Positions 1 through 4,382 of a stretch of 7,644 nucleotides of DNA are shown piece by piece (within the stretch, counting starts at the first letter, position 1; each line of letters starts with the position of its first letter). The stretch spans positions 1-7,644 of the forward strand of contig CAKPDW010000065.1 of the NCBI GenBank assembly GCA_934149115.1, in the 5' to 3' direction. Origin of the DNA: an uncultured Clostridia bacterium (GTDB taxonomy: Bacteria > Bacillota > Clostridia > TANB77 > CAG-508). The translations under genes were made by a program, and so were the position numbers. Under the pieces are notes generated by a model that was given only the letters and a program-made list of their open reading frames with translations, was not told the origin of the DNA and did no database searches.

Positions 1-509
1 CTATTATTCTCATCACTATACCAGCTCTCCTGTAATGCATTTTTCAAACTCGAAAACATCGAACCATCACGCCTATTATGACCATAAATAATAATATTTT
101 TATCATTTCCATCAAACTTATTTCTATAATCAGCAAATATCCAACCAGCAGAATTATAACTCTTATCAAAACTATGAGTTAAATAAAAATCATTATTATT
201 AGTTTTTAAAATAGGATACTCAACATTAGTATTTTGAACCTTCAACCAACCTACGACATCACTATTCAACTTTTTTAAACTATCAAAATCAATTGAATAC
301 TTTTTCTTATCGCCATCACCCTCAACTATAACAGACTTAGTTATTTCATTAGTTAATTTTTTAGTATTCTGATTTTCCATTGACCATTTTAAAATTTTAT
401 TACCTGAAAAAACTAAAACCCCAAGAAAAAATATACATATAACAAAACTCACAAATTTTCTCTTTCCCCTTCTCTCCTCTTGCTTTCTAATCTCTTTTCT
501 CTTTCCCAC
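1..509 (-). CDS. srtB: Class B sortase, N-terminal part (runs off window edge)
   Basis: Membrane-anchored cysteine transpeptidase that would attach sorted surface proteins to peptidoglycan or build pili. The 169 visible residues begin with a very basic cytoplasmic stretch (about 1-18), then one membrane segment (about 19-40, FVSFVICIFFLGVLVF), then the start of the class B sortase fold: DVVGWLKV (about 84-91), a YPIL strand, an FDKSYNSAGWIFADYRN-type region, and NIIIYGHNRRDGSMF with the catalytic His at about 144. The catalytic Cys and Arg lie beyond the window, so activity cannot be judged. No in-frame ATG lies between the upstream stop (570-572) and the membrane segment. I chose GTG at 507-509 because AAAGGA sits 9 nt upstream. 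The ATG at 378-380 would lose the anchor. No sorting-signal substrate gene is visible here. Sortase class is confident; the exact start is less so. Confidence 0.88.
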   Translation of the reverse strand, partial: MGKRKEIRKQEERRGKRKFVSFVICIFFLGVLVFSGNKILKWSMENQNTKKLTNEITKSVIVEGDGDKKKYSIDFDSLKKLNSDVVGWLKVQNTNVEYPILKTNNNDFYLTHSFDKSYNSAGWIFADYRNKFDGNDKNIIIYGHNRRDGSMFSSLKNALQESWYSDENN

Positions 510-552
510 TAATCTATTTCCTTTCTCAAATACAAACTTATTAAAGTTTGAT

Positions 553-675
553 TTAATGCTTTGATTTCTTCATATTAACTTTTTCTAATAGTTTATCAAA
601 ATTAATCTGTTTTGAATAGTACTCCTTTATATTTTCTTTTAACTTCTCTTTAAATACTCTTAAAATTTGTCTTAG
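553..675 (-). pseudogene. Possible gene-end remnant, 40 codons, Lys-rich
   Basis: An open frame of 40 codons between stops at 676-678 and 553-555. It ends 43 nt before the proposed sortase GTG start. The peptide is Lys/Leu/Glu-rich with a helical look (VFKEKLKENIKEYYS, then FDKLLEKVNMKKSKH). It has no ATG before codon 35 and no clear ribosome binding site, so it is not a complete gene. It could be the 3' end of a lost gene, since codon choice and composition look protein-like. It could also be chance in AT-rich DNA. I do not recognise a family. Confidence 0.25.
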
Positions 676-739
676 TTACTAAAAAAATAAAAATTGAGAA
701 AAAATTTTTCACGAATTAAAATATTTTTATGGCAATTTC

Positions 740-796
740 TTACTTGAATTTTTTTATATTCTCCTGGCAATTTGGACAAGTATGAACAAAGATACT
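740..796 (-). pseudogene. Possible zinc-ribbon C-terminus remnant
   Basis: Eighteen codons are open on the minus strand between stops at 797-799 and 740-742. They read FVHTCPNCQENIKKFK at the end. A CPxC pair followed by a short Lys-rich tail is how many zinc-ribbon proteins of this group of bacteria finish. Only one CxxC half-knuckle is present and no start exists, so this is at most the last bases of a deleted gene. It fits the picture of this stretch as decayed mobile DNA. Confidence is low because the frame is so short. Confidence 0.2.
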
Positions 797-830
797 TTAG
801 TAGTATCAACAATTATAGTAGCAAAGCTAC
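791..830 (+). repeat. Two small palindromes upstream of the toxin-like frame
   Basis: GATACT (791-796) and AGTATC (802-807) form a 6-bp inverted repeat around TTAGT. GTAG (818-821) and CTAC (827-830) form a second, 4-bp one around CAAAG. They sit just upstream of the shared leader motif at 829-850. They could be a 5' mRNA hairpin or an operator; the sequence alone does not decide. Confidence 0.35.
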
Positions 831-850
831 TTACTAGACTACCTATGAAA
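829..850 (+). repeat. Leader-like repeat motif, copy A
   Basis: ACTTACTAGACTACCTATGAAA matches copy B at 4038-4062 (ACTTGCTAAAAGACTACCT then GTGAAA) apart from two A/G changes and a 3-nt gap. Both copies are on the + strand, both follow or overlap a hairpin, and both precede a short frame with a hydrophobic core. The match is real in the sequence. Its meaning, as a conserved 5' leader or as boundary repeats of an inserted segment, is inference. Confidence 0.4.
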
Positions 851-961
851 CGAGGCGAACAACCGACGGTTTCTACTTATATAGGTGTAATAATTCTATT
901 TGTAACAATAGGATTATTACACCTAATTCACTTTAGCTCTCTCCCTCTGGTTTCTGCTTAG
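845..961 (+). CDS. Candidate small hydrophobic peptide, holin-like type I toxin type (possibly decayed)
   Basis: A 38-residue frame, ATG at 845 and TAG at 959-961. It starts with a basic/polar stretch (MKRGEQPTVSTY), followed by one hydrophobic segment (about 13-30, IGVIILFVTIGLLHLI) and a short polar tail. The layout, and especially the VSTY motif just before the membrane segment, recalls the TxpA/BsrG 'putative holin-like toxin' peptides. In these a small membrane peptide is silenced by an overlapping antisense RNA. GAGGCGAAC at 852-860 looks like a worn GAGGTGAAC ribosome binding site. If so, the original start would be the GTT (869-871) that replaces a GTG in relatives, and the gene is probably dead. 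The frame could open earlier, at ATG 782, but that part overlaps other remnants. A 19-bp hairpin lies inside the coding part and a terminator-like hairpin follows at 982-1003, as expected of such loci. Family assignment is by pattern memory only. Confidence 0.35.
   Translation: MKRGEQPTVSTYIGVIILFVTIGLLHLIHFSSLPLVSA
882..925. repeat. 19-bp inverted repeat with 6-nt loop
   Basis: TAGGTGTAATAATTCTATT (882-900) pairs with AATAGGATTATTACACCTA (907-925) around TGTAAC, with one T-G wobble and no bulge. It is far too long for chance and is the strongest hairpin in the window. It has no T tract, so it is not a classical terminator. It lies inside the toxin-like frame. It could be a structured toxin mRNA, part of a single-strand replication origin, or an element end. 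Confidence 0.8.
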
Positions 962-978
962 TAGTTGCTAAAGTGAAT
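926..978. repeat. 12-bp inverted repeat with 29-nt loop
   Basis: ATTCACTTTAGC (926-937) and GCTAAAGTGAAT (967-978) are exact reverse complements. The pyrimidine-rich loop contains CTCTCTCCCTCTGGTTTC and the TAG stop of the toxin-like frame. It abuts the 19-bp hairpin on its left and the terminator-like hairpin on its right. Confidence 0.75.
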
Positions 979-981
979 GCA

Positions 982-1003
982 AAAAAAGCATAAGTGCTTT
1001 TTT
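982..1003. terminator. Terminator-like hairpin, possibly bidirectional
   Basis: AAAAAAGCA (982-990) pairs with TGCTTTTTT (995-1003) around TAAG. The A tract before and the T tract after the GC core make it usable on either strand. It would end a + strand transcript of the toxin-like frame 21 nt after its stop codon. Confidence 0.55.
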
Positions 1004-1006
1004 GTT

Positions 1007-1101
1007 GTGAGTAAAAAATTTATTTTTTTGCTCACATTCATAAAAAATTGCGACAAGTAAATTTTTATGAAAAACCTAAAATGCAAATAAGCAATTTTAG
1101 G
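1007..1101. repeat. Three back-to-back hairpins leading into the oriT
   Basis: Hairpin one: GTGAGTAAAAAA (1007-1018) with TTTTTTTGCTCAC (1023-1035), including one T-G pair. Hairpin two: TTCATAAAAA (1037-1046) with TTTTTATGAA (1062-1071). Hairpin three: CCTAAAATGC (1075-1084) with GCAATTTTAGG (1091-1101), with one bulged A. Gaps between them are only 1-3 nt. Such clusters beside a mob gene are typical of single-strand (lagging-strand) origins of rolling-circle plasmids. No sso type was recognised by its conserved box, so that function is inference. Confidence 0.65.
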
Positions 1102-1109
1102 TTCTTGGG

Positions 1110-1168
1110 GTGTGGGGTTCGTAACCCTGCCACACAGATAAACTTTGTTTGTCTAGTGTGTTTAGACA
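1110..1168 (+). other. oriT: Origin of transfer (oriT) of the MobV/pMV158 type
   Basis: TGTCTA (1150-1155) and TAGACA (1163-1168) flank GTGTGTT, giving TAGTGTG followed by TT. This is the nick core known for pMV158 MobM (TAGTGTG/TTA), so the predicted cut is between 1160 and 1161. A second, mutually exclusive hairpin is AGATAAA (1136-1142) with TTTGTCT (1148-1154). This is the same overlapping two-hairpin plan as the pMV158 oriT, and CACACA just before also matches that layout. A further hairpin, GTGTGG (1110-1115) with CCACAC (1130-1135), with an inner GGTT/AACC stem, lies upstream. The start codon of the MobV relaxase remnant is 41 nt downstream on the same strand, where an oriT is expected. 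Confidence 0.82.
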
Positions 1169-1209
1169 TTGAAACAATATCTCAAGCAAAGAAGGAGGTG
1201 CATGGAGAT

Positions 1210-1500
1210 ATGAGTTATGCTATTGTAAGGAATGAAAAATTAACACGAGCAGAAGTAAATGGAAAAGAAACTCATAATGATAGAAAAGCAAAAAATCATA
1301 CTAATAAAGATATTAATCCTACAAAAACACACTTAAATTATTACATTAAGAAAAATGAACTAACATACACCAAAGAATTTGATAAATATTTAAAAGCAAA
1401 TAATTTGAAAGGTCATCTTAGGAGTAACAGCATAATAATGTGTCAAATGATATTTACATCTGATCAAGCATTTTTTGATAAAATAAAAAAAAAGAATTAG
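1210..1500 (+). pseudogene. mobV: MobV-family relaxase (Mob/Pre), truncated to N-terminal 96 residues
   Basis: Plasmid mobilisation relaxases of this family nick the oriT and stay bound to the DNA end. The start MSYAIVRNEK at ATG 1210 has AGGAGG at 1193-1198, 11 nt upstream, and matches the family N-terminus. The frame is open back to TTG 1048, but that part is oriT and hairpins, not protein. Visible motifs: His22 in HNDR (22-25), the position of the DNA-attacking His22 of MobM; NKDI (32-35); THLNY (40-44); and TSDxxFF (83-89). The frame then ends in a Lys-rich tail at a run of nine A's (1485-1493). The metal-binding HxDE...PHxH motif and the C-terminal two-thirds of a usual protein of roughly 400 or more residues are missing. 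Shifting frame at the A run adds at most about 25 codons, so this is a deletion and not a simple frameshift. It cannot be an active relaxase as it stands. Confidence 0.85.
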
Positions 1501-1510
1501 ATTTGGATTT

Positions 1511-1549
1511 AGAGCGATAAAAAATAGACATATTTTTATACATCGCTCT
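1511..1549. terminator. Bidirectional terminator between convergent genes
   Basis: AGAGCGAT (1511-1518) pairs with ATCGCTCT (1542-1549). An inner A/T stem (AAAAAATA with TATTTTTAT) closes around GACA. It lies in the 57-nt gap between the mob remnant ending at 1500 (+) and the 161-aa gene ending at 1558 (-), so it can serve both. On the minus strand it would end the hydrolase operon. Confidence 0.7.
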
Positions 1550-1557
1550 TATCTAAC

Positions 1558-2043
1558 TTAATGATTTATTAACTTCTTTATAAAACCTAATACTCTTAGA
1601 AATATATTTTGTTTTTTTGGTACGCTTACCGGTAAATTTTGATTGTGTTCTTTATCTATTTTTTCATCAACATTTGGGCTAATATTATTATTTACAGTAT
1701 TATTTCTATTTTTAAAAATATTATCAACATTATATATTCTTTTTAATTTCTCTTGATAATTTTGTTCATTGATATTTAAATGATTAAGAAATTTAGTTTT
1801 TTGTTCTTCAGTTTCACACCAGTAATTTAAACAAATCATAGCAATTATGCCTTTTGCCTCTTTTGTAAGATTCAATTCTTTTAAAGGTTTATTATAATCA
1901 AAATTGCAAGAATAATTACTTGATGCATTTTCTTTAAGGAATAACATAAATTTATTTGGAATTTTATTTATATCTTCTTGATTTATTCCTTTTAAATAAT
2001 GTAATGTTTCACATATTGCAATACTATATCTTTCGTTTACCAT
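1558..2043 (-). CDS. Small hypothetical protein, 161 aa, basic hydrophobic C-terminus
   Basis: Residues 1-110 look like a compact, mostly helical soluble domain (MVNERYSIAICETLHYLKGI, then KEAKGIIAMICLNYWCETEEQ at 61-81, then NYQEKLKRIYNVDNIF at 95-110). An Asn-rich, low-complexity linker (about 111-145) follows. A final amphipathic basic segment (about 146-161, IFLRVLGFIKKLINH) could touch a membrane. There is no signal peptide. The MVNERY... opening and the NYW-TEEQ pattern recall a widespread short hypothetical family of gut Clostridia, but I know no function for it. The start is solid: TAGGAGA lies 8 nt before ATG 2043, overlapping the stop codon of the preceding frame (2055-2057). The gap is 11 nt, so it is almost certainly co-transcribed and possibly translationally coupled with the hydrolase. 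Confidence 0.8.
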   Translation of the reverse strand: MVNERYSIAICETLHYLKGINQEDINKIPNKFMLFLKENASSNYSCNFDYNKPLKELNLTKEAKGIIAMICLNYWCETEEQKTKFLNHLNINEQNYQEKLKRIYNVDNIFKNRNNTVNNNISPNVDEKIDKEHNQNLPVSVPKKQNIFLRVLGFIKKLINH

Positions 2044-2054
2044 ATAATTTTCTC

Positions 2055-2372
2055 CTATCTTTGTTGCTCTGTTTCTTTTATTGATTTTTCTTTTCTCAAT
2101 ACTGTATCTTTAACAACTTTTGTTGCTTCTTGTTCTGTAGAAGTTCTTAAAGTTTCATCCTCTAAACAATCTTCTAATCCATTTTTGCCGTCAAGCATTT
2201 CTTTGTTTTTTTCAATTGACCTAAAAATCGTATCAATTTCATCGCTCGAAAGATCATCATACACTCTATCAATATTTCTATCACTTAAGCTACTTGTATA
2301 GCTATCCAACGCAGTTTTAATTTGACTCTCTGACACTCCAGAAAGTAAACTTAAATTTTTTCCGACTCGCAA
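2055..2372 (-). pseudogene. Out-of-frame C-terminal continuation of the hydrolase gene
   Basis: This 105-codon frame overlaps the end of the hydrolase frame by 56 nt. Its only start would be TTG 2372, inside the hydrolase coding region, with no convincing ribosome binding site. It opens just after a stop in its own frame (TAA at 2382-2384). From about codon 6 it reads as sensible acidic, helical protein: LLSGVSESQIKTALDSY, then SLSDRNIDRVYDDLSSDEID, then a charged Glu/Lys-rich tail. The hydrolase frame, after its KK at 497-498, turns into an implausible FKFTFWSVRESN and stops. Both facts suggest one protein of about 598 aa, split by a one-base change at the A6 run (2356-2361, shown as T6 on +) or joined by +1 recoding. 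A separate coupled gene is the less likely reading. Confidence 0.65.
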
Positions 2373-3849
2373 TATATCTTCTTATAATCTGAGGTACAGG
2401 ACTAATACGACTAGCTCTACCATTATCATCTAAAGTTGGAATACTTCCATCAACTGCTCCAATATAATATGTCCCAATATCTCTTTTTAACGGTTGTGAT
2501 AAATATATATATTTTGAAGAAATACTATCAAGTTCTTTTACATATTTAGAATATTTATCATCCATATGTCCTACACCTTCATATATTTTAGATTGCATTG
2601 GACTACCTAATAATTCATTTAATTGCATATAGCTATTTAATCTTTCATTTGAGCTACGACCGAATAATGAATTTGATGCAGCAATATATTCTAAAATTCT
2701 ATTATGCATACTTGCAATTTCTATTTCAGTTACAGGTCGTCCTAATCTTGCTTCTAAAATAGGAATATAATCTCCAGCTTTTACTTCAATGCCTTCTTTA
2801 GTAATGCCATCTTTATATGCAAAATTTCCAGGTATCGTTTCTTCTTGTTCTCCTATAAAAATCATTTTATTCATGTTAGTTAAAGCTTTTCTGAATCCTT
2901 CTTTTCCATCAGGAAAATCTGATAAATCTCTATAATGCTCTATATCTGAAATTCCTACTGGAAAATTCATAGGCAAATTATATGTCCCATCTTCATTAGC
3001 CGTAATTTTATCTTGATAATCTCTTTTGATATCATTATATTCTTGCATAATTCTATCAAAATCTGTCCTAGTAATTCTTTTGGTAACCACTCCATTGATA
3101 AGTGAAAATTGCTCATTTTCCGTTATTTCAGTATCATCAACAATTTGTAATGCAATTTTATCAACTGGAAGTGTTCCAAAATCTCCTCCACCTAATATAC
3201 TTGCTTCACACATTTCAGGATAATAGCTCGAAAAATTATTAGCAAAAGTTGCAGATTTTGAATGTCCAAGTGGAATAACTTTATCACTCATTTTCACGTT
3301 AGCTCTTTCTTCAATAATTCTTCTTGCATCTTCTATCATCGCTTTTATTTGTGGTGCAGTTTTGCTAATAATATCTTTATCTAATTGAGATACTACACTA
3401 TCAAATTGTTCGTTTCCATATCCAGGAATAAGAGGGACTATAGTTGGTATATTGGGATTTATACTTATCATATTCCTTAATGCATCTACACCTTTTTCCA
3501 TTCTACAATATAACCTATCTAATGTTTTACTTTTATCTTCCTCTATTCCTTTTTGAACAGAAGTATTACTTCTAACAATTTCGCTATCCCCAAATAAACT
3601 ATATATTTCTTCTAAACCTTCTAAATTTTCAGTATGTCCTTCTGGCATTTCATCTTCATAATCATTTAAGCAATCCATCATTATTGTATTTTGTGGATTA
3701 TTTGGAATATAAACGTAATATGAATAACTAAATCCTTTTTCTGGATTAGCTTCCACCAATGTAACTTTCAAACCCTTATTCCTAATATAATCCAAATCTT
3801 TTTTTAAATCTTCTTTATAATCTCTTGATTCTTCTTTATAATCTCTCAT
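2317..3849 (-). CDS. Alpha/beta-hydrolase-like protein (likely serine esterase/lipase fold), C-terminus altered by frameshift
   Basis: A 510-aa frame from ATG 3849, with only a weak GGAAAG-type ribosome binding site. No signal peptide or membrane segment is seen, so it is probably cytosolic. The N-terminal part (1-130) includes a YYVYIPNNPQNTIMMDCLNDYED region that I do not recognise as a named domain. The hydrolase core follows: TIVPLIPGYGN (136-146) as an oxyanion-type loop, GHSKS (195-199) as the nucleophile elbow with Ser197, and a GGGDFGT stretch (220-226). FIGEQEE (331-337) after a strand is a plausible place for the acid, and GVGHMDD (425-431) provides the likely catalytic His428. A Ser/acid/His triad in this order fits the fold; the substrate cannot be told. 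A long insert (about 240-325) separates Ser from the acid. The last 12 residues are probably out of frame. It heads an operon with the 161-aa gene. Confidence 0.75.
   Translation of the reverse strand: MRDYKEESRDYKEDLKKDLDYIRNKGLKVTLVEANPEKGFSYSYYVYIPNNPQNTIMMDCLNDYEDEMPEGHTENLEGLEEIYSLFGDSEIVRSNTSVQKGIEEDKSKTLDRLYCRMEKGVDALRNMISINPNIPTIVPLIPGYGNEQFDSVVSQLDKDIISKTAPQIKAMIEDARRIIEERANVKMSDKVIPLGHSKSATFANNFSSYYPEMCEASILGGGDFGTLPVDKIALQIVDDTEITENEQFSLINGVVTKRITRTDFDRIMQEYNDIKRDYQDKITANEDGTYNLPMNFPVGISDIEHYRDLSDFPDGKEGFRKALTNMNKMIFIGEQEETIPGNFAYKDGITKEGIEVKAGDYIPILEARLGRPVTEIEIASMHNRILEYIAASNSLFGRSSNERLNSYMQLNELLGSPMQSKIYEGVGHMDDKYSKYVKELDSISSKYIYLSQPLKRDIGTYYIGAVDGSIPTLDDNGRASRISPVPQIIRRYIASRKKFKFTFWSVRESN
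3809..3846 (-). repeat. 17-bp direct repeat, 21-bp period, at the start of the hydrolase gene
   Basis: The same 17 bases (TCTTCTTTATAATCTCT on +) occur at 3809-3825 and 3830-3846. They encode RDYKEE and RDYKED right after the start Met. The period is a multiple of three, so the frame is kept. It looks like a recent slippage duplication. Confidence 0.85.
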
Positions 3850-4028
3850 ATTCTTAATCTTCTTTCCAAAATTAAAGTTTTGTTGTTATATTCTTAATTA
3901 TTATAACATATATAAAATAATTATTATGTGATTTTTACAAATTTATATAATTATTTTATATTGTAATACAAAGATTATTTATTTTCCACTTTCAAAATAA
4001 ATATGACAATTTTTTAAATATTTTAAGC

Positions 4029-4062
4029 TAGTCTTTTACTTGCTAAAAGACTACCTGTGAAA
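4029..4062 (+). repeat. Hairpin plus leader-like repeat motif, copy B
   Basis: TAGTCTTTTA (4029-4038) and TAAAAGACTA (4044-4053) form a perfect 10-bp stem with loop CTTGC. The right arm is part of the motif shared with 829-850 (4038-4062). About 17 nt downstream begins a short + strand stretch that would read LVILPILLLLIFMLTKKK without a proper start or stop, running into the tRNA terminator. This could be the relic of a second small hydrophobic toxin-like gene. The rest of 3850-4123 is very AT-rich. It must hold the hydrolase promoter, but no hexamer pair there stands out. Confidence 0.5.
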
Positions 4063-4123
4063 GCATTTTAAAATCGGCTTGGTCATTCTACCTATTCTAC
4101 TATTGCTAATATTTATGCTCACT

Positions 4124-4184
4124 AAAAAAAAATACAAAAAAAAAATCTGCAAATGTTCTTTCAAATACATTAACATTTACAGAT
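4124..4184 (-). terminator. Rho-independent terminator downstream of tRNA-Gln
   Basis: On the minus strand ATCTGTAAATGTT (4184-4172) pairs with AACATTTGCAGAT (4157-4145), a 13-bp stem with one G-T pair. It is followed at once by two long T runs (4144-4124). It faces away from the tRNA gene and would end its transcript, shielding the hydrolase operon beyond. Confidence 0.88.
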
Positions 4185-4191
4185 ATTTACT

Positions 4192-4221
4192 TCAAGGCTC
4201 ACGATTTCTTGAAAGCCTTGA
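4192..4221 (-). repeat. 8-bp hairpin in the tRNA trailer
   Basis: TCAAGGCT (4192-4199) and AGCCTTGA (4214-4221) pair across a 14-nt loop, six bases beyond the tRNA CCA end. With no T run it is more likely a 3' processing or stability hairpin of the tRNA precursor than a terminator. Confidence 0.6.
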
Positions 4222-4227
4222 TACAAC

Positions 4228-4302
4228 TGGCTGGGGTAGTAAGATTCGAACTTACGCATGTCGGAGTCAGAGTCCGATGCCTTACCGCTTGGCGATACCC
4301 CA
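4228..4302 (-). tRNA. glnT: tRNA-Gln (anticodon CTG)
   Basis: The 75-nt gene folds into a full cloverleaf. The acceptor arm is TGGGGTA/TACCCCA with G discriminator and an encoded CCA. The D arm contains CCAAGCGGTAAGG. The anticodon arm is TCGGA/TCCGA with loop CTCTGAC, giving anticodon CTG that reads CAG codons. The T arm is GTAAG/CTTAC with loop TTCGAAT. The U1-A72 pair and the TGGGGTATCGCCAAGC start are typical of bacterial glutamine tRNAs. In this AT-rich genome CAG is a minor codon, and a TTG-anticodon tRNA-Gln is expected elsewhere. The 3' end faces the accessory region, as in tRNA-adjacent islands. Confidence 0.96.
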
Positions 4303-4304
4303 AT

Positions 4305-4334
4305 ATAAAAACGAACTATATTTCAAGTTCGTTT
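4305..4334 (-). terminator. guaA terminator hairpin
   Basis: AAACGAACT (4309-4317) pairs with AGTTCGTTT (4326-4334) over an 8-nt loop, with a short T-rich run after it on the minus strand. It lies 48 nt after the guaA stop. The tRNA promoter predicts a start near 4331, inside the hairpin, so it would form fully only in read-through guaA transcripts. Confidence 0.65.
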
Positions 4335-4337
4335 GTT

Positions 4338-4366
4338 ATTATATACTAATCATTAAAAATTAGCAA
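4338..4366 (-). promoter_or_regulatory. Sigma-70-type promoter for tRNA-Gln
   Basis: On the minus strand, TTGCTA (4366-4361), a 17-nt spacer and a perfect TATAAT (4343-4338) lie just upstream of the tRNA gene. Transcription should begin near 4331, leaving a 5' leader of about 29 nt to be removed by RNase P. Confidence 0.75.
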
Positions 4367-4382
4367 TACATAAAATATAATT

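Noticed and set aside
1114..1127. tRNA T-arm-like sequence GGGTTCGTAACCC
   Set aside because: The loop is only 3 nt and there is no acceptor or anticodon arm; it is part of the oriT hairpins.
882..1168. CRISPR array or integron attC array
   Set aside because: The hairpins differ in sequence and size, with no repeated unit, spacers or attC core sites.
1048..1209. Upstream extension of the mob frame to a TTG start at 1048
   Set aside because: This stretch is hairpins and oriT. The AGGAGG ribosome binding site and the family start MSYA both point to ATG 1210.
3026..3223. Open frame on + within the hydrolase gene
   Set aside because: It is antisense to a well-supported coding region, with no ribosome binding site and no recognisable protein.
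4228..4302. tRNA 3' end duplicated as an att site
   Set aside because: No second copy of the tRNA 3' end was found in the window and no integrase gene is present, so an integration event cannot be shown here.
4079..4363. 94-codon open frame on the + strand
   Set aside because: It runs through the tRNA terminator and antisense across the tRNA. Only its first hydrophobic part is mentioned as a possible relic.
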